Origin: Desertimonas sp963733085
GTDB taxonomy: Bacteria > Actinomycetota > Acidimicrobiia > Acidimicrobiales > Ilumatobacteraceae
Length of the DNA stretch: 64,000 nt
Assembly: GCA_963733085.1 (NCBI GenBank)
Contig: CAVTBY010000010.1
Location: 843,591-907,590 of the forward strand
Direction of reading: 5' to 3'
Shown: piece after piece, positions 34,748 to 42,044 of the stretch
Layout: the number at the start of each line of letters is the position of its first letter
How positions within the stretch are numbered: the first letter of the stretch is position 1
Program-made: the position numbers and the translations under genes
The notes under the pieces: generated by a model
What the model was told of the DNA's origin: nothing
Database searches by the model: none
What the model saw: only the letters and a program-made list of their open reading frames with translations

Positions 34748-35752
34748 ATGCGGGTCGTCGCCGCCCTCGACAAATTCCGCGGGACGTTGACCGCTCGGGA
34801 GGCGACGGCGGCGGTCGCCTCGGCTTGCTGGGAGCTGGGCTTCGACTGCGACGAGGCACCGCTGTCCGACGGCGGCGAGGGACTGCTCGACGTGTTCGGA
34901 GGCGGTAATCGCGCGAGCGTGGTGACCGGGCCGCTGGGCTCGCCGGTCGAGGCGGCGTGGCGGATCGATGGCCGCACGGCTGTCGTCGAGATGGCGCTGG
35001 CGAGCGGACTTGCGCTTGTCGGCGGAGCCGACAGCAACGACCCGCTGGCGGCGACCACACGCGGCACCGGCGAGCTGATCGCCAGGGCGATCGACCAAGG
35101 CGCCCGCACTGTGCTCGTCGGCCTCGGCGGCTCGGCGACCACCGACGGCGGCCTCGGCGCCATCGAGGGACTCGGCAGCACGGCCCGCCTCAAAGCGGTC
35201 GACCTCCAGGTGGCCTGCGATGTGCGCACTCGCTTCGTCGACGCGGCAGCCGTGTTCGCCCCACAGAAGGGCGCCACACCGACGCAAGTCCGCCTGCTCG
35301 AGAAGCGCCTGGAGCAACTCGCCCAGCGCTACAACTCCGAGTTCGGCGTCGACGTGGCCGAGGTAGACGGCAGCGGCGCCGCCGGCGGTCTGGCAGGGGG
35401 CCTGCTCGCCGTCGGCGCCCGGCTCGTCCCCGGCTTCGACCTCGTCGCCGAGCACGTCGACCTCGACGAGCGGATCGCCGGTGCTGACGCCGTCGTCACC
35501 GGCGAAGGATTCCTCGACGCCCAGAGCCTCGACGGAAAGGTCGTCGGCGGCGTCTGCGACCTCGCCGCGGCACACGAAGCGCCGGTGATCGTCATCGTCG
35601 GAGACGCCGATCCCGCCGCCGCGTCGAGCCTCCACGCCGATGTGGTGTCACTGGTCGAGCGGTTCGGCGAGCAACGTCCGTTCAACGAATCACGATGGTG
35701 CCTGGAACATGCGACCCGCGACGCCCTTGCGACGCTCGCCAGCCGGCGCTGA
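34748..35752 (+). CDS. Glycerate kinase
   Basis: 334 residues of the GarK/GlxK family, which phosphorylates D-glycerate to 2- or 3-phosphoglycerate. Visible features are VVAALDKFRGTLTAREA at the N-terminus, PLSDGGEGLLDVF (the DGGEG motif), LVGLGGSATTDGGLGAI (phosphate-binding glycine loop), and GLAGGLLAVGARLVPGFDLV. ATG 34748 lies 21 bp after repeat R3. Its stop codon is immediately followed by the stop of the converging LytR_C gene (TGATCA). It may link photorespiratory/glyoxylate or sugar-acid products to glycolysis. Confidence 0.93.
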   Translation: MRVVAALDKFRGTLTAREATAAVASACWELGFDCDEAPLSDGGEGLLDVFGGGNRASVVTGPLGSPVEAAWRIDGRTAVVEMALASGLALVGGADSNDPLAATTRGTGELIARAIDQGARTVLVGLGGSATTDGGLGAIEGLGSTARLKAVDLQVACDVRTRFVDAAAVFAPQKGATPTQVRLLEKRLEQLAQRYNSEFGVDVAEVDGSGAAGGLAGGLLAVGARLVPGFDLVAEHVDLDERIAGADAVVTGEGFLDAQSLDGKVVGGVCDLAAAHEAPVIVIVGDADPAAASSLHADVVSLVERFGEQRPFNESRWCLEHATRDALATLASRR

Positions 35753-36427
35753 TCAGGTCGTCGTGGTCGCCCCGCCCGCTGGGGCCGGCGCCTGGACGTT
35801 CGCCGCAGCGGCGCCGCCGAGATCTTCGATCGTCTCACCGGCGATGTCGTTGCCGAGCATCACCAGCACGGTCGCCGTGCCGATGCTGCCGCCGTCGACC
35901 GGGATCGGAGACGGCATCGCCTCAACCGTGAGCCCACCGAGGTCGCGGGCCACCGAGTCGGCCACGGCCTTGATCTGCGGCGGGGCGGTGACGTAGTAGA
36001 CGATCGAGGTGTCGAGGTTTTCGTCACCTTCAGCCTGGTCGGTTGGTTCGGCCATCGTGTAGCCAGCGGACTCGAGCTCGCTCGACATCTCGGTGGCGAC
36101 GCCTCCGGCGGCGCTGGCGTTGGCGACGATGACGGTCGCCCCGTCGGTGACCCGACCTGCCGCGACCGTTGTCGCCGGCGCAGCTGTCGTCGCCGTGCCA
36201 GCGACCGTCGTCGCGGTCGTCGGCACGGTTGTCGCCCCGTCCGTCTCGACACCGCCGGCGTCGCTGTTGTCGATCGAGCGGAAGATGAGGAAGCCCACGA
36301 CGACGGCGATCAACGCCAGCACGATCGTCAGCGGTGAGCCGACCGGGGATCCCGAATCGCCGACTCGCGTCGAACGTGCTCGCTCGGCGTTGGCGCTCAC
36401 CCCGCCCGGATCAGTCGGATCGCTCAT
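35753..36427 (-). CDS. Membrane protein with LytR_C domain
   Basis: 224 residues: a short cytoplasmic N-terminus, one membrane helix (SPLTIVLALIAVVVGFLIF), a Thr-rich linker and a LytR/CpsA/Psr C-terminal domain (ATVIVANASAAGGVATEM; SIVYYVTAPPQIKAVADSVA). The mycobacterial counterpart Rv0431 (VirR) affects envelope and vesicle release; the same role here is inference. It is 12 bp downstream of the DUF3263 gene, as in mycobacteria, and ends base-to-base against glycerate kinase. Confidence 0.9.
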   Translation of the reverse strand: MSDPTDPGGVSANAERARSTRVGDSGSPVGSPLTIVLALIAVVVGFLIFRSIDNSDAGGVETDGATTVPTTATTVAGTATTAAPATTVAAGRVTDGATVIVANASAAGGVATEMSSELESAGYTMAEPTDQAEGDENLDTSIVYYVTAPPQIKAVADSVARDLGGLTVEAMPSPIPVDGGSIGTATVLVMLGNDIAGETIEDLGGAAAANVQAPAPAGGATTTT

Positions 36428-36439
36428 GTTTACCTGCGT

Positions 36440-36733
36440 CTACCCATTTGTCGTGTGTGGTGTGCCCTCGATCAACGTGCGCCTGCGGCGCAGGCGGCGT
36501 CGCTGGAATCGTCGCACCACGAGCGGATCGTGGCGCATCGCTCCGGGATGTTCGAGTACGTCGTCCAGCTCGGCATCGTACTCGTCGGGCGCGCAGCCAA
36601 AGCGCGCCCTGATCAGCTCGTCGCGGCTCTCGTCGAACTGCCACCACGTCCGTTCGAAATCGAGCACTTCACGCTGGCGGTCGGTCAGCTCATCGTCAGG
36701 CAGGTCCACGGGAACAGTCTGACCCGCGTGCAC
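36440..36733 (-). CDS. DUF3263 protein
   Basis: 97 residues. The family signature LTDRQREVLDFERTWWQFDE opens the domain, followed by ELIRARFGCAPDEYDAELDDV and a basic tail (RRFQRRRLRRRRTL). It is small, helical, actinobacterial and of unknown function, possibly nucleic-acid binding given the sigma-factor-like helix and basic end. It is first gene of a two-gene unit with the LytR_C protein and divergent from uridine kinase (38 bp). Confidence 0.93.
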   Translation of the reverse strand: MHAGQTVPVDLPDDELTDRQREVLDFERTWWQFDESRDELIRARFGCAPDEYDAELDDVLEHPGAMRHDPLVVRRFQRRRLRRRRTLIEGTPHTTNG

Positions 36734-36771
36734 ACAGAAGTGGAGGATGGCGGGGGAAGTACATTCCGACC

Positions 36772-37401
36772 GTGACCGCCCTGCCGTCCCGGCCGTTCCT
36801 CATCGGCGTCGCCGGTGGTTCGTCGTCCGGCAAGACGACGGTGGCGGAACGGCTCGCCCAGCTCGCCCCCGCCGAGCACCTCGCCCTGATCAAACTCGAC
36901 TCGTACTACGTCGAGTTCCACGACAAGCCGATCGAGGAGCGTCGGGCGTTCAACTACGACCACCCCGACGCCTTCGACTGGCCCCTGCTCAACGACCACC
37001 TCGCCGCCCTCGCCGCCGGGGCCCCGATCCCGGTGCCGGTCTACGACTACGTCGACTTCAACCGCACGAGCGACGTGCGCATCGTCCACCCGGCCCAGAT
37101 CGTCGTCGTCGAAGGGATCCTCGTCCTCTGGGAGCCGAGTCTTCGTGAGCGCTTCGACCTCAAGGTGTTCCTCGACACCGACGCCGACCTGCGCTTCATC
37201 CGCCGACTACAGCGCGACGTCGCCGACCGTGGGCGCAGCCCGGACAGCGTGATCGCCCAGTACCTCGACACCGTCCGTCCTGCCCACGAGCAGTTCATCG
37301 AGCCATCGAAGCGATATGCCGACGTGATCATCCCCAACGGCGGGCTCAACCGCCCGGCACTCGACGTCCTTCTCGCCCGGGTGCGCGAGTTGGCCGTCTG
37401 A
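36772..37401 (+). CDS. udk: Uridine kinase
   Basis: 209 residues of the phosphoribulokinase/uridine kinase family; it makes UMP/CMP from uridine/cytidine. Walker A is GVAGGSSSGKTTVAERL, followed by ALIKLDSYYVEF, FNYDHPDAFDWPLL, PVYDYVDFNRTSD and VVVEGILVLW, all diagnostic. The starting GTG overlaps no other gene. Length fits the family (~210). Confidence 0.96.
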   Translation: MTALPSRPFLIGVAGGSSSGKTTVAERLAQLAPAEHLALIKLDSYYVEFHDKPIEERRAFNYDHPDAFDWPLLNDHLAALAAGAPIPVPVYDYVDFNRTSDVRIVHPAQIVVVEGILVLWEPSLRERFDLKVFLDTDADLRFIRRLQRDVADRGRSPDSVIAQYLDTVRPAHEQFIEPSKRYADVIIPNGGLNRPALDVLLARVRELAV

Positions 37402-37578
37402 AACCTTTCGATCGAGTCGCGTATCAACGACCGAACGGGCGACTCATCTATGTCAGACACCACACGTGTGGCGACGAGATCGAGTGGCAGGCGGAGCCAC
37501 TCGGCTCGCGGAAGCGAGCCGATCGCAGCGGGGATCCAGGCGGAATCCCCGCTGCGAACGCGCCGGTCATGAGCAATT

Positions 37579-38082
37579 TCACAGTCGACGGCACTGATCT
37601 TCCTTGTTGCCACCGACGACGTTGCCCCCGCCGCTCGGCGCCGGGACGTTCGACTTGCACTGCAAGTTGCCGTTGATCCGGTTTCGCGAGATCGCCTGGG
37701 CTCCACGGTTGCTGAACGACTGGACGTCCCCAGTCACACGGTTCGACCCGATCGACGCGGCACCTCCCTGTTTCAGTTGCACGCTCCCGCCGATCGTCGA
37801 TGACGACACCGACACGCTGCGATGACCCTCGGCCTGGATGTTGCCGATGACCCGGATCGAGCCAGCCACGAGCGTCGCCCGCGACTCAACCTTGAGCGTG
37901 CCCTTGACCACCGTGCCACTGAGCCGACACGTCGCTCCGGCCGGCACTCGGAGATTGTCGACCGTGACGGCGCCGAGGCTGCCCCGGCAGGACCGTTCCT
38001 CGGCGTTCGCCGCTGGTGCCGCGAAGGAGAGACCGGCGACGACGATTCCGACGCCGGCTGCTGTCCATGCGATGCGCTTCAT
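37579..38082 (-). CDS. Secreted beta-helix-like protein, unknown function
   Basis: 167 residues. A signal peptide (RIAWTAAGVGIVVAGLSF) is followed by a possible AANAEE cleavage site. The mature part is a run of short strands of the form x-V-x-G-x-V/I (VKGTLKVES, RVIGNIQAEG, IGGSVQLKQG, VTGDVQSFSN, INGNLQCKSN), the pattern of right-handed beta-helix or bactofilin-like polymer proteins. Two Cys early and two late may form disulfides. GAGGACAAGAA precedes the ATG. No enzyme family is recognised. Confidence 0.8.
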   Translation of the reverse strand: MKRIAWTAAGVGIVVAGLSFAAPAANAEERSCRGSLGAVTVDNLRVPAGATCRLSGTVVKGTLKVESRATLVAGSIRVIGNIQAEGHRSVSVSSSTIGGSVQLKQGGAASIGSNRVTGDVQSFSNRGAQAISRNRINGNLQCKSNVPAPSGGGNVVGGNKEDQCRRL

Positions 38083-38197
38083 TTCTTGTCCTCTTTTCCC
38101 GACACCTGAAAAGTGCCGTCGGACCGAACCATGGATCAGCGGCGTGAGGTCGTCATGAGGCGACCGTGAGGGTCGGCTCATGGTTGGATGACGAGTG

Positions 38198-38788
38198 ATG
38201 ACGGGATCGCAAGGTGTTCCGCCAAACGACGCCGGCGAGACGGAGTTCGACGTTGACGTCAACGTGATCGTCGGCGCCCTCGCCGATCCAGATCGGCGCC
38301 GGTTGCTCGCCGCCATCGAGCTCGGCGCCACGTCCTTGCTTGACGCCGGCCGAATCAGCGACCTCCCGGACCAGCGCGCCGCCAAAGCCCTCGGCCGACT
38401 CGTCGACGCTGGCCTCGTTGTCGGCGAACCCGGGACCGGATTGCGAGTCGACGGCAGCGTGTACACCCGGGCTGCCCGCGCCGCCCTCTCCAGGCCACCC
38501 TCGGACGAGCACGCCGGCGAGCCTCCAGCGCGGCGCAAGGTTCTCGACGCCTTCGTTCGCGATGGTCGGATCAGGTCGATGCCGACATCGCCGGGCAAAC
38601 GGGAGATCGTCCTCGACTGGCTGGCCGGCACGTTCGACGTCGGCCGCCGCTACACCGAGGCGGAGGTCAACGCCGCCCTCGACGGCCACGCCGAGGACCA
38701 CGTGTCGCTACGCCGGGCGCTCGTCGACGCCGGGATGCTCGACCGCGACGATGGCGCCTATTGGCGCAGCGGCGGCACCGTCGTGTGA
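38198..38788 (+). CDS. Winged-helix / DUF2087 regulator-like protein
   Basis: 196 residues. The N-terminal half resembles an ArsR-type winged helix (ADPDRRRLLAAIELGATSL; RAAKALGRLVDAGLV). The C-terminal half is DUF2087: ARRKVLDAFVRDGRI, SMPTSPGKREIVLDWLA, YTEAEVNAAL and DHVSLRRALVDAGML. The domain is known from putative transcription regulators; its target is unknown. The last 31 bases overlap the converging sterol desaturase gene. A GTG one codon earlier is an alternative start. Confidence 0.88.
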   Translation: MTGSQGVPPNDAGETEFDVDVNVIVGALADPDRRRLLAAIELGATSLLDAGRISDLPDQRAAKALGRLVDAGLVVGEPGTGLRVDGSVYTRAARAALSRPPSDEHAGEPPARRKVLDAFVRDGRIRSMPTSPGKREIVLDWLAGTFDVGRRYTEAEVNAALDGHAEDHVSLRRALVDAGMLDRDDGAYWRSGGTVV

Positions 38789-39621
38789 CCACGTAGCGGG
38801 TACAGGAGTTGGGCCACGAGCCCACCCGGTAGCGGCGGGGTCACGCCGTACACGCTCGGGCGGCGTCCGGCGGGCATGAAGTAGGTGCCGAACAGGAGGT
38901 CCCACACCGGCAGGAAGATCGAGTAGTTCGTGTTGTGGGCGTCGGCCTCGTTGGCGTGGTGCCAGTGATGGAACTCCGGGGTGATCACGAGGCGATGGAG
39001 AGGCCGCCACCGCCAGCGCACGTTGGCGTGGAGGAACAACCCGGTGACGATCTGCACGACGGCGAGCACCCCGGTCAGCTCAGCCCCGAACCCGGCGGCG
39101 ATGAGGAAGACGAACGGTGGGGCCAGCAGGGCACCGTCGAGGGGGTGGTTGCGCAACCCACTGACCCAGTCGAGGTGCACGGTCGAGTGGTGGACGGCGT
39201 GGAACCGCCACAGCAACGGGACTTCGTGGCTCGCCCGGTGAGCCCAGTAGGCGACGAGATCGAACAGCACGACACCGAGCACGGTGCGTGCTCCGGGCGG
39301 CAGCGCCTCGACGAGCGGGCGCACGGCGAGGCCTGGCAACCACGCCAGGCTGAGCACGCCGACGATCAGGGCGACGGCGATGCCGACGGGGACGAGCAGC
39401 GGCTGGGTCAACCCGTAGGCGATGTCGGTGGCCAGCCCGGGGCGGCGCAGACGCTGGCGGTGCCGCGGGAACAGCTTCTCGAACGGCACGACGAGCACGA
39501 ACAGCACGGGTACGAGCAAGGCGGCCGTGACGTCGAGGGCGAGCGCACCAGCGATCGCGGCGAGCACCAGGCCGGACCTGACGAGCCGGCCGACCGACCC
39601 GCGGGACCTCTTCTCCACCAT
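38758..39621 (-). CDS. Sterol desaturase / fatty-acid hydroxylase family membrane protein
   Basis: 287 residues, about five membrane helices. The di-iron His clusters are all present: HRASH near residue 127, FHAVHHST about 13 further on, and HHWHH near residue 220, with a further LHANVRWR. Family members oxidise sterols, carotenoids or fatty acyl chains in the membrane; the substrate here is unknown. The 3' ends of this gene and the DUF2087 gene overlap. The 5' side faces repeat R1. Confidence 0.93.
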   Translation of the reverse strand: MVEKRSRGSVGRLVRSGLVLAAIAGALALDVTAALLVPVLFVLVVPFEKLFPRHRQRLRRPGLATDIAYGLTQPLLVPVGIAVALIVGVLSLAWLPGLAVRPLVEALPPGARTVLGVVLFDLVAYWAHRASHEVPLLWRFHAVHHSTVHLDWVSGLRNHPLDGALLAPPFVFLIAAGFGAELTGVLAVVQIVTGLFLHANVRWRWRPLHRLVITPEFHHWHHANEADAHNTNYSIFLPVWDLLFGTYFMPAGRRPSVYGVTPPLPGGLVAQLLYPLRGHTTVPPLRQ

Positions 39622-39730
39622 GATTTCGACGGTAGAGATCCGCGTCGTCGCCGTCGTCCGCCTCGATGCTGATCGCCAGCTCCACCGTTCGACGGAGTCG
39701 AGCCTCTCGGCGATCTACGGTTAGGGGCGA

Positions 39731-39843
39731 TGAGCGAGCGAGTCTCCGAGCGAGCGAATCAGCATTACGGCGCCTGTAACTCATTGGTGCACCGCCCGTC
39801 GGCCAAGGCGATCGACCACGCGGCCGTGGTGGACCAGTGAGCG
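39731..39843 (+). repeat. Dispersed repeat R1, copy 2
   Basis: Gap-free match to 6123-6235. It starts TGAGCGAGCGAGTC and ends CCAGTGAGCG, where GTG at 39837 is the start codon of the next gene, exactly 106 bases after the repeat's first base as in copy 1. The hairpin arms (ACTCATTGGTGCACC and GGTGGACCAGTGAGC) are less perfect than in copy 1. Confidence 0.85.
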
Positions 39844-40709
39844 CGACGCCCGAAGCGATCGCCGGTGACTTTGCCGAACCCGCCAATGCCGACGAGCAGG
39901 AAGAGCTGCTCGATCGCGTCGACGCCCTGCGCGTGTTGCGTGCCGACACCCCTGAGGAGCGCGGCCGCCTGCTCGAGGAGATCGGTGGCAGCGGCAAGGT
40001 CGAGCAGGACATCGTCCTCGAACTGTCCAAGGTGCGCCCGCTGTGGAAGCCGGCCCAGTTCGAGCGCGTCCACCAGCTGGCGATGCGCTCGCTCGAGGTG
40101 CTCGACCGCAACGGCGCCCGCCAGGCGGTGATGCCGAGGCAGATCGGCCCACTCCGGCCGGTCGCCGGCTTCCTCGTCCAGCAGGTCACCCGGTGGATCG
40201 TCAAGGGACACCAGAACACCCTCGTGACGGCGATCCGCCGGCTCTACGAGCGCCGCGAGGCGAACGCCCCGTGGGACAGTGACGAGCACCACATGTTGCG
40301 CCGCGCCCGCATCGACACGGCACGGGTCGAGGCGGGGCTGCGGACGAACCCGATCGGGCTGCCGGCGTTCCTGCTCGGCGGCGCCTTCCTCTCGGGCATC
40401 TTTTCGGGGCTGTCCAGCCTCGGCAGGGCGGCGATAGGCAATCGAGTGCTCGTCGTCATCGTCGCCGTCGCCATCGTGCTCGTGCTCGCCGCACTTGCGT
40501 GGATCGCCCTGTACGCGGCGAGCGTCGCCCGACGTCGCATCCGGATGTCGACAGACCAACCGATGCGCGCCCTGTGGGACGCCGTCGGGGCCGCCGGCAA
40601 CCCGCCACGCGACGAGTCGTACAACTTCGCCGTCTACGCCATCGCCCTGTTGATCGTCGCGGCCGTCGTGGTGCCGGCGGCGATCGCCCTCGTCGTCGGC
40701 CTCAGCTGA
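39837..40709 (+). CDS. Membrane protein, unknown function
   Basis: 290 residues. An N-terminal soluble helical part (about 1-170, rich in Glu/Arg) precedes a hydrophobic Gly-rich stretch near 180, a strong helix (VLVVIVAVAIVLVLAALAWI) and a C-terminal helix. No family is recognised. The GTG start lies inside repeat R1 and lacks a visible ribosome site. It is probably first in a run with the YjbR-like and glycosylase genes (26-bp gap). Confidence 0.72.
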   Translation: MSATPEAIAGDFAEPANADEQEELLDRVDALRVLRADTPEERGRLLEEIGGSGKVEQDIVLELSKVRPLWKPAQFERVHQLAMRSLEVLDRNGARQAVMPRQIGPLRPVAGFLVQQVTRWIVKGHQNTLVTAIRRLYERREANAPWDSDEHHMLRRARIDTARVEAGLRTNPIGLPAFLLGGAFLSGIFSGLSSLGRAAIGNRVLVVIVAVAIVLVLAALAWIALYAASVARRRIRMSTDQPMRALWDAVGAAGNPPRDESYNFAVYAIALLIVAAVVVPAAIALVVGLS

Positions 40710-40735
40710 GAGCGGGCGTCGTACGCTGCAAGCCG

Positions 40736-41095
40736 GTGGCGACGGTCGACGACGTGCGCCCGCTGGCGCTGAGCCTGGAACGGTCCTACGAGGTGTTCGT
40801 ACGCGACCGGCGCAAGTTCCGCGTCGGCCAGATCGTGTACCTGGCCTTCTCCCGTGACGAGTCGATCATCGGCTTCGCCTTCCCGAAAGAGGAACGCGCC
40901 GCCCTCGTCGGCGGCGATCCGGACACGTTCATGATGCCGTCCGAGACCGACATGCGCTTCCACTGGGTGCACGCCCGCCTCGCCGCCCTCGATCCCGCCG
41001 AGGCCCGCGAGCTCGTGGTCGACGCTTGGCGGATGGTCGTCCCCAAGAAGCTGTCACGCGCCTACGACGAGGCGCACCCGAACGGCCCAGGCTGA
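40736..41095 (+). CDS. MmcQ/YjbR-like protein
   Basis: 119 residues of the MmcQ/YjbR (CyaY-like fold) family: DDVRPLALSLERSYEVFVRD, RRKFRVGQIVYLAFSRDES, FPKEERAALV and ARELVVDAWRMVVPKKL. Members are annotated as DNA-binding but the function is uncertain. Its stop codon overlaps the next ATG (TGATG), coupling it to the DNA glycosylase, which fits a nucleic-acid-related context. Confidence 0.85.
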   Translation: MATVDDVRPLALSLERSYEVFVRDRRKFRVGQIVYLAFSRDESIIGFAFPKEERAALVGGDPDTFMMPSETDMRFHWVHARLAALDPAEARELVVDAWRMVVPKKLSRAYDEAHPNGPG

Positions 41096-41643
41096 TGCGG
41101 GCTGCGCAGGTGGACTGGCGACGACTCGACGAGTCGTTCTTCGCTCGGGACGCAACCGTCGTCGCCCCGGAGTTGCTGAACAAGGTGTTCGTCGTGGACG
41201 GATGTTCCGGACGCATCACCGAGGTCGAGGCGTACACGTCCGACGACCCGGCGAGCCACTGCTATCGCGGGGTAACGCCGCGCAACGCCGTGATGTTCGG
41301 TCCGCCGGGCCACCTCTACGTCTACTTCACGTACGGGATGCACCACTGCGTCAACATCGTCACGGGTACCGATGGCGACGGGCAGGCGGTGCTGCTGCGG
41401 GCGATCGAACCGATCGGCGGGCTCGAAGCGATGCGCGCCCGCCGTGGGCCTGTTCCGGCGCGAGCCTTGACGGATGGCCCGGGCAAGCTGACCCAGGCGC
41501 TCGGCCTCGACCTCACCGACAACGGCCGCCGTGCCGACGTCTTCGAGGACGGCGTCGCGCCACCGGATCACCCACGCATCGGCCCGCGGGTCGGCATCAA
41601 GCAGGCCGTCGACTGGCCCCGACGGTTCCGCCTCCCCGCGTGA
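41095..41643 (+). CDS. 3-methyladenine DNA glycosylase (AAG/MPG family)
   Basis: 182 residues. It removes alkylated purines in base-excision repair. Diagnostic segments are APELLNKVFVV, RITEVEAYTSDDPASHCYRG (Glu is the catalytic region), TPRNAVMFGPPGHLYVYFTY, GMHHCVNIV and ALTDGPGKLTQALGL. Length fits the bacterial family. It is translationally coupled to the YjbR-like gene. It converges on csoR, separated by hairpin repeat R4. Confidence 0.95.
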   Translation: MRAAQVDWRRLDESFFARDATVVAPELLNKVFVVDGCSGRITEVEAYTSDDPASHCYRGVTPRNAVMFGPPGHLYVYFTYGMHHCVNIVTGTDGDGQAVLLRAIEPIGGLEAMRARRGPVPARALTDGPGKLTQALGLDLTDNGRRADVFEDGVAPPDHPRIGPRVGIKQAVDWPRRFRLPA

Positions 41644-41653
41644 CATAGCTCTG

Positions 41654-41692
41654 TGTCAGCGAACACGACGTCGGCGGTCGTGTTCGCTGACA
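41654..41692. repeat. Hairpin repeat R4, copy b
   Basis: TGTCAGCGAACACGAC (41654-41669) pairs perfectly with GTCGTGTTCGCTGACA (41677-41692). It lies between converging glycosylase and csoR genes; it shares CGACGTCGGCGGTCGTGTTC with copy c. Confidence 0.88.
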
Positions 41693-41716
41693 GCAGACGG
41701 ATTGCGCGGACGGCGG

Positions 41717-42007
41717 TCAGGCCTTGACGAGGCGTTCGATCGCCCCGGTGGCCTCCGTGAGCAGCCGCGCCGACTCGTCCTCGTCGCCGGAGGCGACGGC
41801 GCCGGCGACACAGTGGCGGAGGTGGTCGTCGAGGAGGCCGAGAGCGACGCTCTGCAACGCCCGCGTCGCGGCACTCACCTGGGTGAGCACATCGATGCAG
41901 TACTGGTCGTCCTCGACCATCCGCTGCAGGCCACGCACCTGCCCCTCGATGCGCCGCAGGCGCTTGAGGTAGGCGTCCTTGTCGGTGGTGTAACCACGTT
42001 CGAGCAT
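41717..42007 (-). CDS. csoR: Copper-sensing repressor CsoR
   Basis: 96 residues, all-helical CsoR/RcnR family. The Cu(I) ligands are in register: Cys37 in DDQYCIDVL and His62/Cys66 in DDHLRHCV. The N-terminal DAYLKRLRRIEGQVRGLQRM is the family's DNA-facing helix. It is divergent from copA, with a classical operator between them (42018-42034). When copper binds, CsoR releases the DNA and copA is expressed. Confidence 0.95.
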   Translation of the reverse strand: MLERGYTTDKDAYLKRLRRIEGQVRGLQRMVEDDQYCIDVLTQVSAATRALQSVALGLLDDHLRHCVAGAVASGDEDESARLLTEATGAIERLVKA

Positions 42008-42017
42008 GGTTCGAAGC

Positions 42018-42034
42018 ATACCCCTGGTGGGTAT
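42018..42034. promoter_or_regulatory. CsoR operator
   Basis: ATACCCCTGGTGGGTAT: ATACCC and GGGTAT arms around a short GC-rich centre, the type I CsoR site. It lies between the csoR start (42007) and copA start (42045), controlling both. Confidence 0.88.
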
Positions 42035-42044
42035 AGTTGGCGGC

